This document shows, one piece after another, positions 52,527 through 64,000 of a stretch of DNA of 64,000 bases. Positions within the stretch are counted from its first letter, which is position 1. The number at the start of each line of letters is the position of its first letter. The notes under the pieces are model-generated. The model had not been told where the DNA came from. It did not search any database and saw only the letters and a program-made list of their open reading frames with translations. This DNA is from Anseranas semipalmata. Lineage: Eukaryota; Chordata; Aves; Anseriformes; Anseranatidae. The stretch covers positions 931,853 through 995,852 of the forward strand of contig VXAA01002996.1 of assembly GCA_013399115.1 (NCBI GenBank), in the 5' to 3' direction. The translations under genes and the position numbers were made by a program.

Positions 52527-54932
52527 TGACCAAGACAGCACATCTACAAGCTCCAAAGCTACTATTTTAACAGATATGCAGACATGCTGACACTTCCAAA
52601 AGGACAGTAGCAGATAAGAAGACATAACCTGGATGTAGGTAAGGGTATTCTGTTTCAGTGGATGGATATTAGTAACAGGGCCTGTTAAGGGTACCTAAGA
52701 AAAACATTACCACAAAGGTGATCTAGGACAGAGATTAACAGCAGCCTGGACAGGTTGAGTATTCAAAGCAAAAAGGAAATGCAGGTAAGCTTCCTCCTGA
52801 AGTATCCTGTTGCTGTTTGGAGGACTATCTGTATGGAAAGTCAGAGTACAGTGCCCAGATTCTGCAACCTAAGAAGGGAAGTTGTTTGCTGGTCCCCCCT
52901 CCAGTGCCACATCTTTTGAGACATGTGTAGTTCATCAAGACTCAGAGTGATAGGAATGGAGAAGACTTACTGTGCCTGTAAGACAGATCAAACTGTCACA
53001 AATAATAAAAAAAAAAATTCAAAAAATTTCAAAACTTTTTCTGTGGAAGGTGATGGAAATGACTACAACATGTCAGTTATTTGTATATGGAGGGAGCCAG
53101 AGCTGGAAGGGTGAGCACATGCACACAAAGAGATGGAATTTGGAGACCAGTACCCCAGAGGTGCTTTGAGGAAGCTGAACAAGGATACTGCAGATGCTCA
53201 CCACAAATCTTGTTACTTGATGTTTATTTTTAACTCTAAGATTCAGCCACAGGTTCCCTTAAGAGGGTTGTCCTGCCACTTCAGTCACAGTCGCAGTCTC
53301 CCAACTAAAGCACCACAGGCACTGTTACACAGCAGCTTAGCTCCTCACAAGCTGGGGAGTTGCATGGCTCCATCTAAGAGCTGAGAACTTCACTGAAGAC
53401 AAGCGGAGCTGCAGCAAGCACTCCATCTGCCAGCAGGTTTAGCCCAGCATACATCTCCAGCCATTGTTTACAGGGTTGATGATCATCCAGGGAGGCCAAG
53501 ATTACCAACATCACAACCACGAGAGCCAAGCAGAGTGTTACAAGTGATTGACTGTCCAGCACAAACTGTCTGCTTCGGTGAGGACTGCAGCTCACCAAAA
53601 CATTGCCCAGACAGCCCTGTGCAGTAACTGAACTGTTACAGAAGTACCTAGTTTTCCCCATAGAGCGTTTCAAATGCCTGTCCTCTGCAGACATGACACA
53701 TTCCTGTAGAACATTAACATAATACAAGTAATTTTATTAAACTCACAGCAAATTATTTACAGATGTTAGTGAAGTAGTCCCATTGGCTTGGGCAACCAGC
53801 TCAGAAAGATGAGTAACTTGTATCATTTGCCCCACCTCTGCTTATTTATTTTTGAGAAGAATAGGCAGCACTGCTGGAACTTCCTCACTGTATTACTGAA
53901 ACAAACATAAGCTTGTTGCCTGGGTTGAATATTTACTAAAAGAAAACCTACAATATCAAAGATCTTTGGACAAAAGCAGTACTACTCGATTTTGTCACTA
54001 GAGTGAGCTGCTGCTCAACATTTGAAGAAAGCTTGTTAATTCAGGCGATTTGAGGGTGGAGATCCTATCGTTTTGTCATACGTAGCGGAACCGGTATCTG
54101 CACTTTCCATAGGAATGATATTTGTGATGCTGCATCTGACTTTGATGCTCGTGATATATTTCAGCAAGGCAGGGGACACTTTTCAGGGAACAGAGAGTTA
54201 TGTTTAAGATGTCATACCGTCATACTCACTCATGTCACCCTCACTCACACTCATTTGAGCACCCTCAAATTTGAAGCTGCCCCCACAATACTCATCTCTC
54301 AAAATGGAGAGTGGACACCGAGGTGTGCTTGTTCTCTGTCTGCAGTTTATTTGGGTGGCCATAGAGCAGGGCTCAGTGATAAAATAGGGTGAAAAGTCCT
54401 CCTCTACAAGTCCTTTACCATGGGCCCGGATAGCAGTAAATACCTGTGAGAGCCAACTGGCTGTGGATCCTTCCCACAACAAGGAACATTCCCTCCACTT
54501 TGCTGGACCTAGAGTTTCTGCAGGTAGAGTCACACATGACAGTCATTTCAGATTTGTATGTGAAAATCAAGTGCTTAACCAAGGAGCTCGAGACATTTCT
54601 GCTGGTTACAGCCCGTGTTACAAGAAGAGTCATTTGTGACACTGCCAACACAAAAACCACAGAGCAGATATTGAAACCAGCTTGGAAGCTAAAGTTGGAT
54701 ACAGATTTACAGCTCAGCTAAAGCTTATTACTGCTATTGATGTCACTTGAATTGTATCTGTGGGTTACAAAGTCAGACAGTCGTATTAACACGTTAACAT
54801 TTCTAATAAATAGTAAAATGGACCAAAACCTGGCTGACAGCCATTCAGTCTAGCAGTAGCACAAGTGTGTCTTTTTGGCAATGAAATGGCACCAAGCAGC
54901 AGCTCAGAAGTGCTAAGTACGGAGCCTTACAT
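52527..54932. other. Intergenic sequence downstream of CHRNA1
   Basis: No gene was recognised. Open frames up to about 117 codons (53374-53727, minus) have no recognisable features. Confidence 0.6.
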
Positions 54933-54938
54933 TTTATT
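54933..54938 (-). terminator. CHRNA1: Candidate CHRNA1 polyadenylation signal
   Basis: AATAAA on the minus strand (TTTATT on plus), about 123 bases past the stop codon. It is the first such hexamer after the stop. The 3' UTR would then be short, ending near 54915. Confidence 0.65.
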
Positions 54939-55060
54939 ATCCCTGCTCATTCTGAGGGGAACCGAGTCCTGCCTGTGAAACTTCCAGGGGCTGGCCAGGT
55001 TTTGATGGTTAAGATGCTTTCAGACGCTCACCAGGGCAGCAAATAGTTTCCATCTGATGT

Positions 55061-63682
<8,622 letters not shown>

Positions 63683-63835
63683 CACCTGAGCTCCCTCCTG
63701 CTGCAGCCCCACGCAGCCCGGAGCGCACGCAGTGCCTTTAAGTCTCCCCCGGGGGGGCTGCCAGGGGGCCGCAGGGGTACGGCCGCCGAGGTGTTGCCTT
63801 ACACCACCTGTCTTTGGGAATGACAGCTGAGGGCC
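63683..63835 (-). promoter_or_regulatory. CHRNA1: CHRNA1 muscle promoter with two E-boxes
   Basis: Read on the minus strand, the sequence before the ATG contains CAGCTG (plus 63824-63829), then CAGGTG (plus CACCTG 63805-63810), a GC-rich segment, and a TATA-like CTTAAAGGC (about 63735-63743). Paired E-boxes with this layout are the binding sites for MyoD-family factors in the known chicken alpha-subunit enhancer. The E-box cores are separated by 13 bases and lie about 125-145 bases upstream of the ATG. Function here is inferred from that similarity. Confidence 0.75.
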
Positions 63836-64000
63836 ACCGCACCGGCTGGGGAATGGGAGCACAATGTGTTTCACCGGTCAAATATCTCCTACTGTTTACA
63901 GAAGGCTATGTTTTCTAAGTGGCACTGTGATTTAAAAATAAATAAATAAGAAAGGATTATCTGTAAAGCATTTGAGCATCTCGGTGAGATTGCAGAACCC
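63836..64000. other. Sequence upstream of the CHRNA1 promoter
   Basis: Short AT-rich sequence with a (TAAA)n-like stretch (aaataaataaataag, about 63936-63950). Nothing else is recognisable. Confidence 0.7.

Noticed and set aside
53374..53727. Minus-strand frame downstream of CHRNA1 with a hydrophobic stretch
   Set aside because: No signal peptide or family motif, and it lies beyond the CHRNA1 poly(A) signal.

Overview
The window is a piece of a bird nuclear genome. Evidence: two vertebrate genes with interrupted coding regions; a muscle acetylcholine-receptor alpha subunit whose residues resemble the chicken protein as I remember it; CR1-type LINE remnants; and a 610-bp solo LTR of the ERVL-like kind common in birds. 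No prokaryotic, phage, plasmid or CRISPR features were seen. The sequence is a draft assembly with three runs of N (2723-3108, 26446-26468, 47624-48112) and one isolated n (30311). Two of the three gaps lie in very GC-rich sequence.

Layout. Both recognisable genes are on the minus strand and read right to left. At the left is WIPF1 (WASP/WASL-interacting protein family member 1). Its first five coding exons run from the ATG at 8074 down to a donor at 366; the exon(s) for the C-terminal WASP-binding segment lie beyond the left edge. One exon is interrupted by the 386-N gap. From 8113 to about 48 kb there is no recognisable coding sequence. This is most simply the long 5' intron of WIPF1, with its promoter in the CpG-rich block around the gap at 47624-48112. 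It holds simple repeats, CR1 remnants, a 55-bp repeat pair, a strong inverted repeat at 11.2 kb and several smaller CpG-rich patches.

From about 48.7 to 54.9 kb is apparently intergenic sequence containing the solo LTR (51912-52521) with a perfect 5-bp target-site duplication. At the right, CHRNA1 is complete: nine coding exons between 63682 and 55061, giving 456 residues, with all phases agreeing. A compact muscle promoter with two E-boxes (63805-63829) lies just upstream of its ATG, and a poly(A) signal at 54933-54938. The order WIPF1-CHRNA1, both in the same direction, matches the human chromosome 2q31 arrangement as I remember it.

Functionally the two genes are unrelated neighbours. WIPF1 regulates actin assembly through WASP, while CHRNA1 forms the ligand-binding alpha subunit of the neuromuscular ion channel. 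I found no convincing novel multi-gene system. The observations most worth checking are the hairpin-forming inverted repeat at 11184-11305, the frame-inconsistent assembly gap inside WIPF1, the tandem splice donors at the last visible WIPF1 exon, and the old repeat pair at 26.1/30.3 kb.
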